DNA of 7,097 nucleotides from CAKRHR01 sp964423195 (GCA_964423195.1 CAYRDY010000100.1:1-7097); one strand, 5' to 3'. Shown: positions 1 to 5,778, counted from the first letter of the stretch. Numbers and translations are program-made. Notes: generated by a model from the sequence alone, not told the origin.

Positions 1-537
1 TGAGTTAACACCGTGAGGTGATGGGTTCTTTTCTTCCATATCCGCACCATCTGTCATGGATAGTGAAATATCAATTACCAGCACCAGATCTATGGGAGAA
101 TTTACGTTTATTTTTTCACTGCTCCCCAGCGCACTCAGAACCTCCAGGAAATCTGCATCGGATGCGTCAATCGTTGTTTCTTTTACACCGTCTAGTTCTT
201 CTGAGAGAGTTAACTTGCCATCCTTCCACTTTCCTTCTCTGTCTCCCTGATCTTCAAACCCGTTTGCAAACACGGACTTGTCCGTCCACAGCCGTCCAGC
301 GTAGCGGGAGCCATTTTCGGAGTCGTCCAAATTCAGCACATCTTTATAGTCGTCCATCGTGCTCGGATCGGCCTCGCGCTTTATCACGCCCGTTGTCGGT
401 TTATCGCCCTCCGCCGCGTTCACGGGCATGGCGGTGCCCATCCCTAGTCCGCCGAACGTGGTCGCGACCATGCAGAGGCACAAAAGTGCCGCCGTCAATC
501 GATCGAATCTTCTATGTTTTCTCCCTGAGTTTTTCAC
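1..537 (-). CDS. Secreted VWA-domain surface protein, probable adhesin (3' end outside window)
   Basis: The first 179 residues of a larger protein are visible; the frame is open to the window edge. The start is GTG at 537, chosen because a full AGGAGG lies 8 nt upstream. Residues 1-42 look like a signal peptide: a basic start (KNSGRKHRRFDR), a hydrophobic core (about 14-39) and a likely cleavage near VNA|AE. Residues 78-90 (RYAGRLWTDKSVF) and 130-142 resemble the region before the VWA domain of large clostridial and actinobacterial surface proteins. The VWA domain opens at about 149 with DLVLVIDISLSM, where D156-x-S158-x-S160 is the metal-ion-dependent adhesion site. The residue between the two serines is Leu, where Gly is usual. 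Family knowledge suggests a cell-wall anchored adhesin or pilus-tip protein, but the anchor would lie outside the window. Codons in the 3' half seem more AT-rich than in the translation genes, which fits an accessory gene. VWA assignment is firm; adhesin role is inferred. Confidence 0.82.
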   Translation of the reverse strand, partial: MKNSGRKHRRFDRLTAALLCLCMVATTFGGLGMGTAMPVNAAEGDKPTTGVIKREADPSTMDDYKDVLNLDDSENGSRYAGRLWTDKSVFANGFEDQGDREGKWKDGKLTLSEELDGVKETTIDASDADFLEVLSALGSSEKINVNSPIDLVLVIDISLSMTDGADMEEKNPSPHGVNS

Positions 538-544
538 CTGACAT

Positions 545-551
545 CCCTCCT
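545..551 (-). promoter_or_regulatory. Ribosome binding site deciding the GTG start
   Basis: Minus-strand AGGAGGG is a near-perfect anti-16S match. It sits 8 nt before GTG at 537. The ATG at 544 lies only one base after the AGGAGG core, is in another frame and reaches a stop after ten codons, so it is not the start. Confidence 0.8.
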
Positions 552-611
552 GAAAAGAAATGACCGGAGCAGTTTCCTGTTCCTGCTATTTGCAGATTTT
601 TAGTATATCCG

Positions 612-633
612 TGCGAAAAAATATTTTTTCGCA
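612..633. repeat. Perfect 22-bp palindrome upstream of the VWA gene
   Basis: The two 11-base halves are exact reverse complements. The inner 20 bases (613-632) read GCGAAAAAATATTTTTTCGC, flanked by T and A. It lies 75-96 bp upstream of the GTG. If the promoter at 676-703 is used, it is in the untranslated leader and could form a long hairpin, though no T-run follows on the minus strand, so it is not a typical terminator. If the weak TATACT at 602-607 is a -10, the palindrome would cover its -35 region like an operator. Function unknown. Confidence 0.75.
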
Positions 634-675
634 GACTCGTCCACTCTATGATACAAAATATCTATTATGATTTTT

Positions 676-703
676 ATTTTACCCCCCCCCTGAATAAATT
701 CAA
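676..703 (-). promoter_or_regulatory. Candidate promoter with a G9 tract in its spacer
   Basis: On the minus strand TTGAAT (698-703, 4 of 6 to TTGACA) is followed by a 16-bp spacer and TAAAAT (676-681, 5 of 6 to TATAAT). Nine of the 16 spacer bases are an unbroken G run (682-690). The implied start of transcription is near 669, which gives a leader of about 130 nt before the GTG at 537. The -35 overlaps a 13-nt inverted repeat (701-713). One G more would give the optimal 17-bp spacer. Changing spacer length by slippage in such tracts is the known mechanism of phase-variable promoters such as Neisseria porA. The promoter is predicted by eye only. Confidence 0.45.
682..690. repeat. Homopolymer tract, C9 on plus / G9 on minus
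   Basis: Nine consecutive C on the plus strand inside an otherwise strongly AT-rich stretch. This is a mononucleotide tract long enough to be prone to slippage during replication, and also to length errors during sequencing or assembly. Confidence 0.9.
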
Positions 704-870
704 TAATTTATTGCTAAATTTTTTATTTTCGTTAATATTTTCAAGCGCTGTGATATATTATTGTAAATTTTAGATAGAAAATCGATAGTTATTAGACACT
801 TTAGACGGCCAAAATGGCGATAGATTGTCCGCTCAGATGGCAGGATGAACCAAACTTTCACATTTTGCGC

Positions 871-924
871 AAAAAAACCGGTATCAGATCAGCTGAAATT
901 TCTCAGTCATTGACCTGATACCGG
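871..924 (-). terminator. Rho-independent terminator of hisC / the operon
   Basis: A perfect 10-bp stem, CTGATACCGG (915-924) with CCGGTATCAG (878-887), is followed on the minus strand directly by seven T (871-877 are A on plus). The 27-nt loop contains a small inner CTGA/TCAG stem. It starts about 70 nt after the hisC stop and points the same way. On the plus strand no comparable T-run follows, so it is one-directional. Confidence 0.88.
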
Positions 925-996
925 GTTTATCACAGTATTTTTTATTCCGTTTTTTATAAAATTTTTGTATTAAAATATCTATTTTGAATCATAATG

Positions 997-2052
997 TCAC
1001 CCTACAATCTCCCTCAACGCCTCGATCAGCCGCGCCATCTGCTCGTCGGTGCCGATCGTTATCCGCAGATACTGATCGATTCTCGGCAGATTGAAGTAGC
1101 GCACATAAATGGCGCGCGCCCGCAGTTTCTCAAAGATATCCGCCGCCCTTGCCGTCGGATGCGTGGCAAAAATAAAATTGGCAGACGGCGCGTCAAAGAC
1201 AAATCCGAGTTTTTTCAGCTCCCCAGCCGTCCAGGCGCGAGTGGCCCTGATTTTTTCCACACACGACTTGAAATAGGCGTCGTCAGCCACCGCCGCCGTG
1301 CCCGCCCCCAGCGAGAGCTGATTCAGAGTATAGGAATTGATCGAATACTTGACGTCGTTCATCGCGCGGATCAGCTCCGGCTGGCCGATCGCGTAGCCGA
1401 CGCGCAGTCCGGCCAGCGCGCGCGACTTCGAGAAAGTCTGCACGACCAGCAGATTGTCGTACTTCGGCACCAGCGACAGGGCCGAAGGTCCGGCGAAATC
1501 TATGTAGGCCTCATCGACGATCACCACCGACCGCGGATTGTGCCGCGCGATGTCGTCGACGAAATCCAGCGGCTCATAGTGCGACGTCGGCGCGTTTGGA
1601 TTCGGAAACACGATGCCGCCGTTTTCCGCGAAATAGTCCTCTCTCACCAGATGCAGGTCCGCGTCAACCGCCTTTGTCTCATACGGGATCCGATAGACAT
1701 CCGCCCACACCGGATAAAATGAGTACGTGATATCCGGAAAGAAGATCGGCAGGTCCGAGTTGAAAAATGTCAGAAACGCCACCGAGAGCACATCATCCGA
1801 GCCCACGCCGCAAAATACCATCTCCGGAGAGACATGGTAATATTCGGCCAGCGCCTGTCTCAGCGCCATCGCCGTCGGATCGGGGTAGAGTCTCAGCCTG
1901 TCCTGTTCAAAATCCTCAAGCACCCGACGCACCATCGGCGAGGGCGGATACGGATTCTCGTTTGTGTTCAATTTGATTATCGACGCCTTATTCGGCTGCT
2001 CGCCCGGTGTATAGGGGACCACCCGGCGCACCTTGTCCTGCCAAAGTTTCAT
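997..2052 (-). CDS. hisC: Histidinol-phosphate aminotransferase
   Basis: A 351-residue class I/II PLP-dependent aminotransferase, the normal HisC length. HisC exchanges the amino group between glutamate and imidazole-acetol phosphate in histidine synthesis; related enzymes also act on aromatic amino acids. Visible signatures are LNTNENPYPPSP (28-39), VGSDDVL (83-89), NPNAPTS (151-157, in place of the common NPNNPTG), VDEAYIDF (179-186) and TFSKSRALAGLRVGY (206-220) with the PLP-binding lysine K209; a conserved C-terminal LRITIGT is at 329-335. The start ATG at 2052 follows GAGGG by 8 nt. It lies 3' of prfA (46 nt after correction of the assembly gap) and ends with TGA before a terminator. No other his gene and no T-box is visible, so a role in histidine rather than aromatic amino acid transamination is family inference. 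Confidence 0.92.
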   Translation of the reverse strand: MKLWQDKVRRVVPYTPGEQPNKASIIKLNTNENPYPPSPMVRRVLEDFEQDRLRLYPDPTAMALRQALAEYYHVSPEMVFCGVGSDDVLSVAFLTFFNSDLPIFFPDITYSFYPVWADVYRIPYETKAVDADLHLVREDYFAENGGIVFPNPNAPTSHYEPLDFVDDIARHNPRSVVIVDEAYIDFAGPSALSLVPKYDNLLVVQTFSKSRALAGLRVGYAIGQPELIRAMNDVKYSINSYTLNQLSLGAGTAAVADDAYFKSCVEKIRATRAWTAGELKKLGFVFDAPSANFIFATHPTARAADIFEKLRARAIYVRYFNLPRIDQYLRITIGTDEQMARLIEALREIVG

Positions 2053-2075
2053 GATCCATCCCTCTTTCTTGCCCC
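2021..2075. repeat. 55-bp direct repeat, copy 1 (left side of the gap)
   Basis: These 55 bases cover the first codons of hisC and its ribosome binding site, and are identical to 2176-2230. They end exactly where the N run begins. This is best read as one end of two overlapping contigs, not as a biological duplication. Confidence 0.95.
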
Positions 2076-2175
2076 NNNNNNNNNNNNNNNNNNNNNNNNN
2101 NNNNNNNNNNNNNNNNNNNNNNNNNNNNNNNNNNNNNNNNNNNNNNNNNNNNNNNNNNNNNNNNNNNNNNNNNNN
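2076..2175. other. Scaffold gap of exactly 100 N
   Basis: One hundred undetermined bases, the conventional placeholder for a gap of unknown size. Because both flanks carry the same 55 bases, the true distance is probably negative (an overlap). Any reading frame that runs through it is meaningless. Confidence 0.97.
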
Positions 2176-2230
2176 ACCCGGCGCACCTTGTCCTGCCAAA
2201 GTTTCATGATCCATCCCTCTTTCTTGCCCC
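2176..2230. repeat. 55-bp direct repeat, copy 2 (right side of the gap)
   Basis: Identical to 2021-2075 and begins exactly where the N run ends. It contains a second copy of the hisC ribosome binding site and first ten codons, cut off at the gap. Merging the two copies leaves one complete hisC start. Confidence 0.95.
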
Positions 2231-2253
2231 TGCCTCATCGAACATTTTTGGAG

Positions 2254-3327
2254 TCACTCCGCTGCCATGTTGGACAGCCGCGCCGCCTGATCCGCGGCCG
2301 TCAGGCTGTCGATCACTTCGTCCAGATCGCCGTCCATGATGCTGTCCAGCCGGTGCAGAGTCAATTTGATGCGGTGGTCGGTGCAGCGCCCCTGCGGGTA
2401 ATTGTACGTCCTGATCTTCTCCGACCGGTCGCCCGTGCCCACCTGGTTTTTGCGCAGCGCCGCCTCCTCCTTCTGCTTTTTCTCGCGCTCAAGGTCGTAA
2501 AGCCTTGACCGCAGCACTTTGAGGCCCTTCTCCTTATTCTTGAGCTGGGACTTCTCATCCTGGCAGGAGATCACGATCCCCGTCGGAATGTGCGTGATGC
2601 GCACGGCGGAGTCCGTCGTATTGACGCACTGGCCGCCGTTGCCCGACGCGCGGAAGACATCGATGCGCACGTCGTTCATATCGAGCTGCACATCCACATC
2701 CTCCGCCTCCGGCATAATGGCCACCGTCACCGTCGAGGTGTGGATCCGCCCCTGAGACTCCGTCTCCGGCACGCGCTGCACGCGGTGGACGCCGCTCTCA
2801 AATTTCAATCTGGAATAGGCGCCGCGCCCGTTGATCATAAAAACAATCTCCTTAAAGCCGCCGAGACCGTTCTCATTGACGCTCATCAGCTCCGTCTTCC
2901 AATGCCTGGCCTCCGCGTATTTTGTATACATCCTGTAGAGGTCGGCCGCGAAGAGCGCCGCCTCATCGCCGCCGGCGCCGGCGCGGATCTCGACGATCAC
3001 ATTCTTGTCATCCATCGGGTCCTTCGGCAGCAGCAAGATCTTCAGCGCCCTCTCGATCTCTTCCAGGCGCTCCCTGCTCGCTGCCAGCTCCTCCTTCGCC
3101 AGCTCGCGCATCTCCTCGTCGCTCTCCGTCTCAAGCATCTCCAGGCTGTCGTCGATATCTTGCCTGGTTTTTTTATATTCGGTATATTTTTCAGCGATCG
3201 GCGTCAGGTCTGTCTGTTCCTTCATCAATTTCCGAAAACGCTCCTGATCGCCGACGACGGCGGGGTCATTGAGCTCCTCCATCACCTGCTGATACCTGAT
3301 CAAAATATCTTCCAGACGATCAAACAT
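2254..3327 (-). CDS. prfA: Peptide chain release factor 1 (RF1)
   Basis: A 357-residue class I release factor, the standard RF1 length. It reads UAA and UAG in the ribosomal A site and triggers hydrolysis of peptidyl-tRNA. The N-terminal helical domain spans about 1-105. The codon-recognition loop is RVPETES with P187-E-T189, the RF1-type PxT motif (RF2 would have SPF). The catalytic loop is RASGNGGQCVNTTDSAVRI with GGQ at 231-233; Q233 is the residue methylated by PrmC, encoded just upstream. RF1-specific sequence continues through the THIPTGI and CQDEKSQLKNKE stretches. ATG at 3327 follows AGGGGG by about 7 nt. The gene itself ends in TGA, which RF2 reads. It follows prmC by 108 nt and is followed by hisC. 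No defect seen. Confidence 0.97.
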   Translation of the reverse strand: MFDRLEDILIRYQQVMEELNDPAVVGDQERFRKLMKEQTDLTPIAEKYTEYKKTRQDIDDSLEMLETESDEEMRELAKEELAASRERLEEIERALKILLLPKDPMDDKNVIVEIRAGAGGDEAALFAADLYRMYTKYAEARHWKTELMSVNENGLGGFKEIVFMINGRGAYSRLKFESGVHRVQRVPETESQGRIHTSTVTVAIMPEAEDVDVQLDMNDVRIDVFRASGNGGQCVNTTDSAVRITHIPTGIVISCQDEKSQLKNKEKGLKVLRSRLYDLEREKKQKEEAALRKNQVGTGDRSEKIRTYNYPQGRCTDHRIKLTLHRLDSIMDGDLDEVIDSLTAADQAARLSNMAAE

Positions 3328-3400
3328 TTCATCGCCCCCTGTCCTAAATTCGCCCTGTCATTTTTCGCCGAACCGGCAAATCATTCGCCGATTCATCAAA

Positions 3401-3423
3401 AGGCCCGCAAAGTAAGCAGGCCT
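3401..3423 (-). other. Small hairpin in the prmC-prfA spacer
   Basis: AGGCC (3401-3405) pairs with GGCCT (3419-3423), followed by one mismatch and two more pairs, with a 7-nt loop. Four T follow on the minus strand (3397-3400 are A on plus). It starts 13 nt after the prmC stop. It could be a weak attenuator or an mRNA processing structure; the stem and T-run are too short for a confident terminator. Three TTCGCC repeats lie in the rest of the spacer, without obvious meaning. Confidence 0.35.
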
Positions 3424-3435
3424 AGGCTTTAAATC

Positions 3436-4284
3436 TCACCCGCGGACGGCAAATACCACCCGCTCAAATCCGGCCAGATCCCTCTCTGTCCCGATATCGC
3501 GAAATCCGGCGTCCGCGAGGATCCCCCGCACCGAGGCCGCCTGATTCCAGCCGACCTCAAAGAGGATCCTGCCGTCCGAATTCAAATAATTCGCCGCCTG
3601 CGCGGCGATTTTTCTGTAAAAATAGAGGCCGTCCTCATGCCCGTCGAGCGCCATGCGCGGCTCATATTCCCGGACCTCCGGCATCAGCGCCGGAATCTCC
3701 GCCGTCGGAATGTACGGCGGATTCGACACGATCACGTCAAACCGCCGCCCGCCGGACGCGGCGCGCACATTTTCAAACAGATCACTCTGAACAAACACGA
3801 GATCCTCCGTCCGGTTCAGACGGGCATTGATCCGCGCCACGGACAGCGCCTGCTCGGACAGGTCCGCGCCTAGCCCAAGGCCGATTTTCAAGGAGGCCGC
3901 CAGACTGATCAGCAGACACCCCGACCCCGTACACATGTCGAGCACGGCCATGCCGGGCCGCAGGTATTTCAGTGCCGTCTCCGCCAAAATCTCCGTGTCC
4001 TGCCGCGGCACCATCACCTGCTCATCGACATAGAAATCAAGCCCCATAAAGCCCTGTGTGTGCGTGATATACTGGAGCGGGCAGTGCGCCGCCCGACGCC
4101 GCAGACATTGACGGTATTTTTCCGCCTCATCCGCCGGCATCCGCGCGTTCATGCGCATCAGATAAACCGCGCCGCTCATCCCCGTCACATACAAGAGCAG
4201 AAGCCGGGCATCCGTGTCAGCGTCGGCGATCTCATTTTCCTCAAGATACTGCCTGCCAAACGCCAACATCTCCCTGTATGTCAT
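3436..4284 (-). CDS. prmC: Release factor glutamine N5-methyltransferase
   Basis: A 282-residue protein that transfers a methyl group from S-adenosylmethionine to the glutamine of the GGQ loop of RF1 and RF2, in the cytosol, which improves termination. The N-terminal helical substrate-binding domain (about 1-85) includes PLQYITHTQGF (69-79). The Rossmann-type methyltransferase domain follows: VPRQDTEILAE (92-102), the SAM-binding VLDMCTGSGCL (114-124), the acidic end of the next strand at GADLSEQAL (139-147), and the catalytic NPPY (188-191), which holds the target glutamine amide. The ATG at 4284 overlaps the DUF1385 stop in an ATGA, so the two are probably translationally coupled; the Shine-Dalgarno is weak. 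prfA, which encodes its substrate, is the next gene. The family name HemK is an old misassignment. Confidence 0.96.
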   Translation of the reverse strand: MTYREMLAFGRQYLEENEIADADTDARLLLLYVTGMSGAVYLMRMNARMPADEAEKYRQCLRRRAAHCPLQYITHTQGFMGLDFYVDEQVMVPRQDTEILAETALKYLRPGMAVLDMCTGSGCLLISLAASLKIGLGLGADLSEQALSVARINARLNRTEDLVFVQSDLFENVRAASGGRRFDVIVSNPPYIPTAEIPALMPEVREYEPRMALDGHEDGLYFYRKIAAQAANYLNSDGRILFEVGWNQAASVRGILADAGFRDIGTERDLAGFERVVFAVRG

Positions 4285-5363
4285 GACACGCCCGCTTCTC
4301 TCTGAAATTTGCGCCAGTCATAGATAGACTCGATCGCGGCGATCGCCACCTCAAGCATCCCTTCGTCCGGCTCTCTGGTCGTGAGCTTCTGCATCAGAAA
4401 TCCCGGTTTGCTGACAATATCCACCAGCTTTGACTCGTGATTGCCCGCCCACTGCAGGATCTCGTAGGAAAGCCCGGCGATCACCGGCACGAGTGCGATC
4501 CTTATCGCGATCTTCGCCACCGTCCCCTCCACGGGCACGAAGGTGAAAAACAGCATGTGGACGACCACACACAGCAGCACGACGATCAGGAGAAAACTGG
4601 TGCCGCAGCGCTTGTGAAAGCGTGAATACTTCATGGCATTCTGAGGCGTCAGCTCCTCGCCGTGTTCAATGCAGTTGATCGTCTTGTGCTCCGCGCCGTG
4701 ATACATAAATGTGCGCTGAATATCTTTCATCCGCGAGATTAATACGATGTAGGCCATAAAGATGGCGATTCTCACGATTCCCTCCAGCAGTGAGAGGATG
4801 ACATCGGAGTCCGTCAATCTGCGGAACAGATTTGAGACGAGAAACGGGAGCACCATGAAAATGGCCAGCGCCAGGACGACGGCAATAACGACGGTCGCGC
4901 CCATCATCAGCTTATTCACCCAGCTATCCTCATTATCGCTCTCTGCCTTGCCTGCGCTCTGCGCCTGTGCGCCGCCGCTCTCTCCCTTGTCTGCGTCCTT
5001 CGCCTGTGCGGCGCCGCTCTCTCCCTTGCCTGTGCCCTTCGCCGCCGCGCCACTCTCAGCCTTGCCTGCGCTCTGCGCCTGGGCGGCGCCGCCTTCAGTC
5101 TTGTCCTCCTCTTCCTCGTCATCATAAAATCCCGCCGAATATGTCAGCGTGGACAGTCCAAGCACGAGAGAATCGATAAAGGCAAACACGCCTCTGATAA
5201 TCGGCACCTTCTTCAGATGCAATTTTGCCACCAGTCCGCGGTAATTGTCCTTTTTCACCTCGATCTCGTGGTTGGGCTTTCTCACAGCGACGGCATAATC
5301 CTCGCCATTGCGCATCATGATGCCCTCGATGACGGCCTGGCCGCCGATTGTTGCATATTTCAT
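4281..5363 (-). CDS. yqhQ: DUF1385 membrane protein, YqhQ family, with a repeat linker
   Basis: A 360-residue protein of the DUF1385 family (B. subtilis YqhQ; COG3872, described as a predicted metal-dependent enzyme). The biochemical role is not established. The start is ATG at 5363, with GGAGG 6 nt upstream, giving the family start MKYATIGGQAVIEGIMMR; an in-frame TTG at 5375 would swallow the ribosome binding site. Conserved parts seen: IGGQAVIEGIMMR (6-18), VPIIRGVFAFIDSL (53-66), YHGAEHKTINCIEHG (221-235), whose His and Glu could bind metal, and FHKRCGTSFL (249-258). Hydrophobic segments lie at about 153-181, 189-211, 254-278 and 281-301. An acidic run (DDEEEED) at 81-87 leads into four Ala/Gly/Lys/Glu/Ser repeats (93-143), absent from typical relatives as far as I recall. 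Its stop overlaps the prmC start by 4 nt. The place in a translation-termination operon is conserved in Clostridia but does not reveal its function. Confidence 0.9.
   Translation of the reverse strand: MKYATIGGQAVIEGIMMRNGEDYAVAVRKPNHEIEVKKDNYRGLVAKLHLKKVPIIRGVFAFIDSLVLGLSTLTYSAGFYDDEEEEDKTEGGAAQAQSAGKAESGAAAKGTGKGESGAAQAKDADKGESGGAQAQSAGKAESDNEDSWVNKLMMGATVVIAVVLALAIFMVLPFLVSNLFRRLTDSDVILSLLEGIVRIAIFMAYIVLISRMKDIQRTFMYHGAEHKTINCIEHGEELTPQNAMKYSRFHKRCGTSFLLIVVLLCVVVHMLFFTFVPVEGTVAKIAIRIALVPVIAGLSYEILQWAGNHESKLVDIVSKPGFLMQKLTTREPDEGMLEVAIAAIESIYDWRKFQREAGVS
4935..5087 (-). repeat. Four imperfect 12-13 residue tandem repeats inside the DUF1385 gene
   Basis: The units read AAQAQSAGKAESG, AAAKGTGKGESG, AAQAKDADKGESG and GAQAQSAGKAESD, period 36-39 nt. 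The repeats are also close in DNA: a 23-base stretch at 4945-4967 recurs exactly at 5059-5081, and a 16-base stretch at 4974-4989 recurs at 5013-5028. All units are multiples of three, so gain or loss would keep the frame. The linker is hydrophilic and probably disordered, lying between the N-terminal domain and the first clear membrane segment. Confidence 0.85.
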
Positions 5364-5384
5364 CTCTACCTCCAAAATATTTAA

Positions 5385-5416
5385 GGTATCATCATTTTTT
5401 GTAGGGTGTCATCATT
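5385..5416. repeat. Two 12-bp direct repeats before the DUF1385 gene
   Basis: GGTATCATCATT (5385-5396) and GGTGTCATCATT (5405-5416) differ at one base and are spaced exactly 20 bp apart, about two turns of the helix. They lie between the candidate promoter at 5427-5456 and the start at 5363. They may be binding sites for a regulator, or chance. Confidence 0.5.
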
Positions 5417-5426
5417 CTCTGATATA

Positions 5427-5456
5427 ATAATATAGGTTGAGATTTTGCAACCTCAA
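5427..5456 (-). promoter_or_regulatory. Weak candidate promoter for the DUF1385-prmC-prfA-hisC genes
   Basis: Minus-strand TTGAGG (5451-5456, 4 of 6) and TATTAT (5427-5432, 5 of 6) are 18 bp apart. The -35 overlaps the rpmE hairpin, so the two readings of this stretch partly compete. A promoter here would let the downstream genes be expressed apart from rpmE. AT-rich sequence makes chance matches likely. Confidence 0.3.
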
Positions 5457-5459
5457 CCT
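5434..5459 (-). terminator. Hairpin after rpmE, possible weak terminator
   Basis: A perfect 8-bp stem, AGGTTGAG (5434-5441) with CTCAACCT (5452-5459), and a 10-nt loop, 10 nt after the rpmE stop. On the minus strand the following ATATTATTATATC is U-rich but has no continuous U-run, so termination would be incomplete. On the plus strand GTCTTTTT follows, but no plus-strand gene is seen. It may lower read-through from the abundant rpmE message or protect its 3' end. Confidence 0.45.
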
Positions 5460-5469
5460 GTCTTTTTCA

Positions 5470-5676
5470 TTATCCCTGTGTGAAACCATACTTGCGATTG
5501 AACTTGTCAATGCGTCCGCGGGCAGCCGTCGTCTTCTGCTGTCCCGTGTAATATGGATGGCACTTTGAGCAGATTTCAACGTGAATCTCGCGCTTCGTCG
5601 ATCCGGTCACAAATTCATTGCCACAGTTGCAAGTCACCTTTGCCTGATAGTACTTTGGATGGATTCCCTCTTTCAT
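5470..5676 (-). CDS. rpmE: 50S ribosomal protein L31, zinc-binding type
   Basis: A 68-residue ribosomal protein of the large subunit that bridges to the 30S head. It opens with MKEGIHPKYYQAKVTCNCGN and carries the four zinc-ligand cysteines of the C+ form: C16 and C18 (CNC) and C36 and C39 (CSKC), followed by HPYYTGQQK. The zinc form is the one that cells with a zinc-free paralogue replace under zinc shortage; no paralogue is visible here. The ATG at 5676 has a GAGGTG ribosome binding site and matches the family start. The frame stays open upstream to 5784, but that part is leader and promoter. It has its own promoter (5750-5778), stop TAA, and lies directly after rho, a common pair in Bacillota. 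Confidence 0.97.
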   Translation of the reverse strand: MKEGIHPKYYQAKVTCNCGNEFVTGSTKREIHVEICSKCHPYYTGQQKTTAARGRIDKFNRKYGFTQG

Positions 5677-5709
5677 GTTTTCACCTCTTTGCGAATCAAA
5701 TGATATCTC

Positions 5710-5732
5710 AAACGGCCCAAACCGGCCTGTTT
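5710..5732 (-). other. Hairpin in the rpmE 5' leader
   Basis: Minus-strand AAAC-A-GGCC pairs with GGCC-GTTT: eight pairs with a single bulged A around a 6-nt loop. It occupies the centre of the roughly 68-nt leader between the predicted transcription start (about 5744) and the ribosome binding site. Autoregulatory L31 leader RNAs have been described in several bacterial groups, and this is the right place for one; I cannot confirm a match to a known model. Confidence 0.45.
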
Positions 5733-5749
5733 TTCTGAACAGCTTTGTA

Positions 5750-5778
5750 ATTATACCATAGTTTATTTTGATATGCAA
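5750..5778 (-). promoter_or_regulatory. rpmE promoter (sigma-A type, extended -10)
   Basis: On the minus strand TATAAT (5750-5755) is a perfect -10 with the extended TGG element directly before it. TTGCAT (5773-5778) lies 17 bp upstream as a weak -35 (TTG conserved). Transcription should start near 5744. It separates rpmE expression from rho. Confidence 0.75.

Larger units (their letters stand above)
538..996. other. AT-rich intergenic region between hisC and the VWA gene
   Basis: About 460 bp without a credible gene on either strand. It is much more AT-rich than the flanking genes. From the hisC side it contains the hisC terminator (871-924), a featureless AT-rich part with only a small GCCA/TGGC inverted repeat at 808-818, a 13-nt inverted repeat CAATAA-T-TTATTG at 701-713, the G-tract promoter candidate (676-703), the 22-bp palindrome (612-633), and the ribosome binding site of the VWA gene. 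An isolated -10-like TATACT (minus strand, plus coordinates 602-607) has no acceptable -35. Confidence 0.7.

Noticed and set aside
535..544. ATG at 544 as start near the VWA gene
   Set aside because: It is out of frame, too close to the Shine-Dalgarno and stops after ten codons.
2021..2230. Target-site duplication of an insertion sequence around the gap
   Set aside because: 55 bp is far longer than insertion-sequence duplications (usually 2-14 bp), and the copies abut the N run exactly as overlapping contig ends do.
997..2238. A 413-codon frame reading hisC through the N run to 2238
   Set aside because: It depends on 100 undetermined bases and on the duplicated contig end. The true hisC start is ATG at 2052, with a ribosome binding site and family-typical length.
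4916..5125. Arg/Ala-rich minus-strand frame over the repeat linker
   Set aside because: It is a frame shadow of the DUF1385 repeats; its repeat pattern follows from the repeats in the real frame.
5364..5375. TTG start of the DUF1385 gene at 5375
   Set aside because: It would place the GGAGG ribosome binding site inside the coding region; ATG at 5363 fits spacing and family start.
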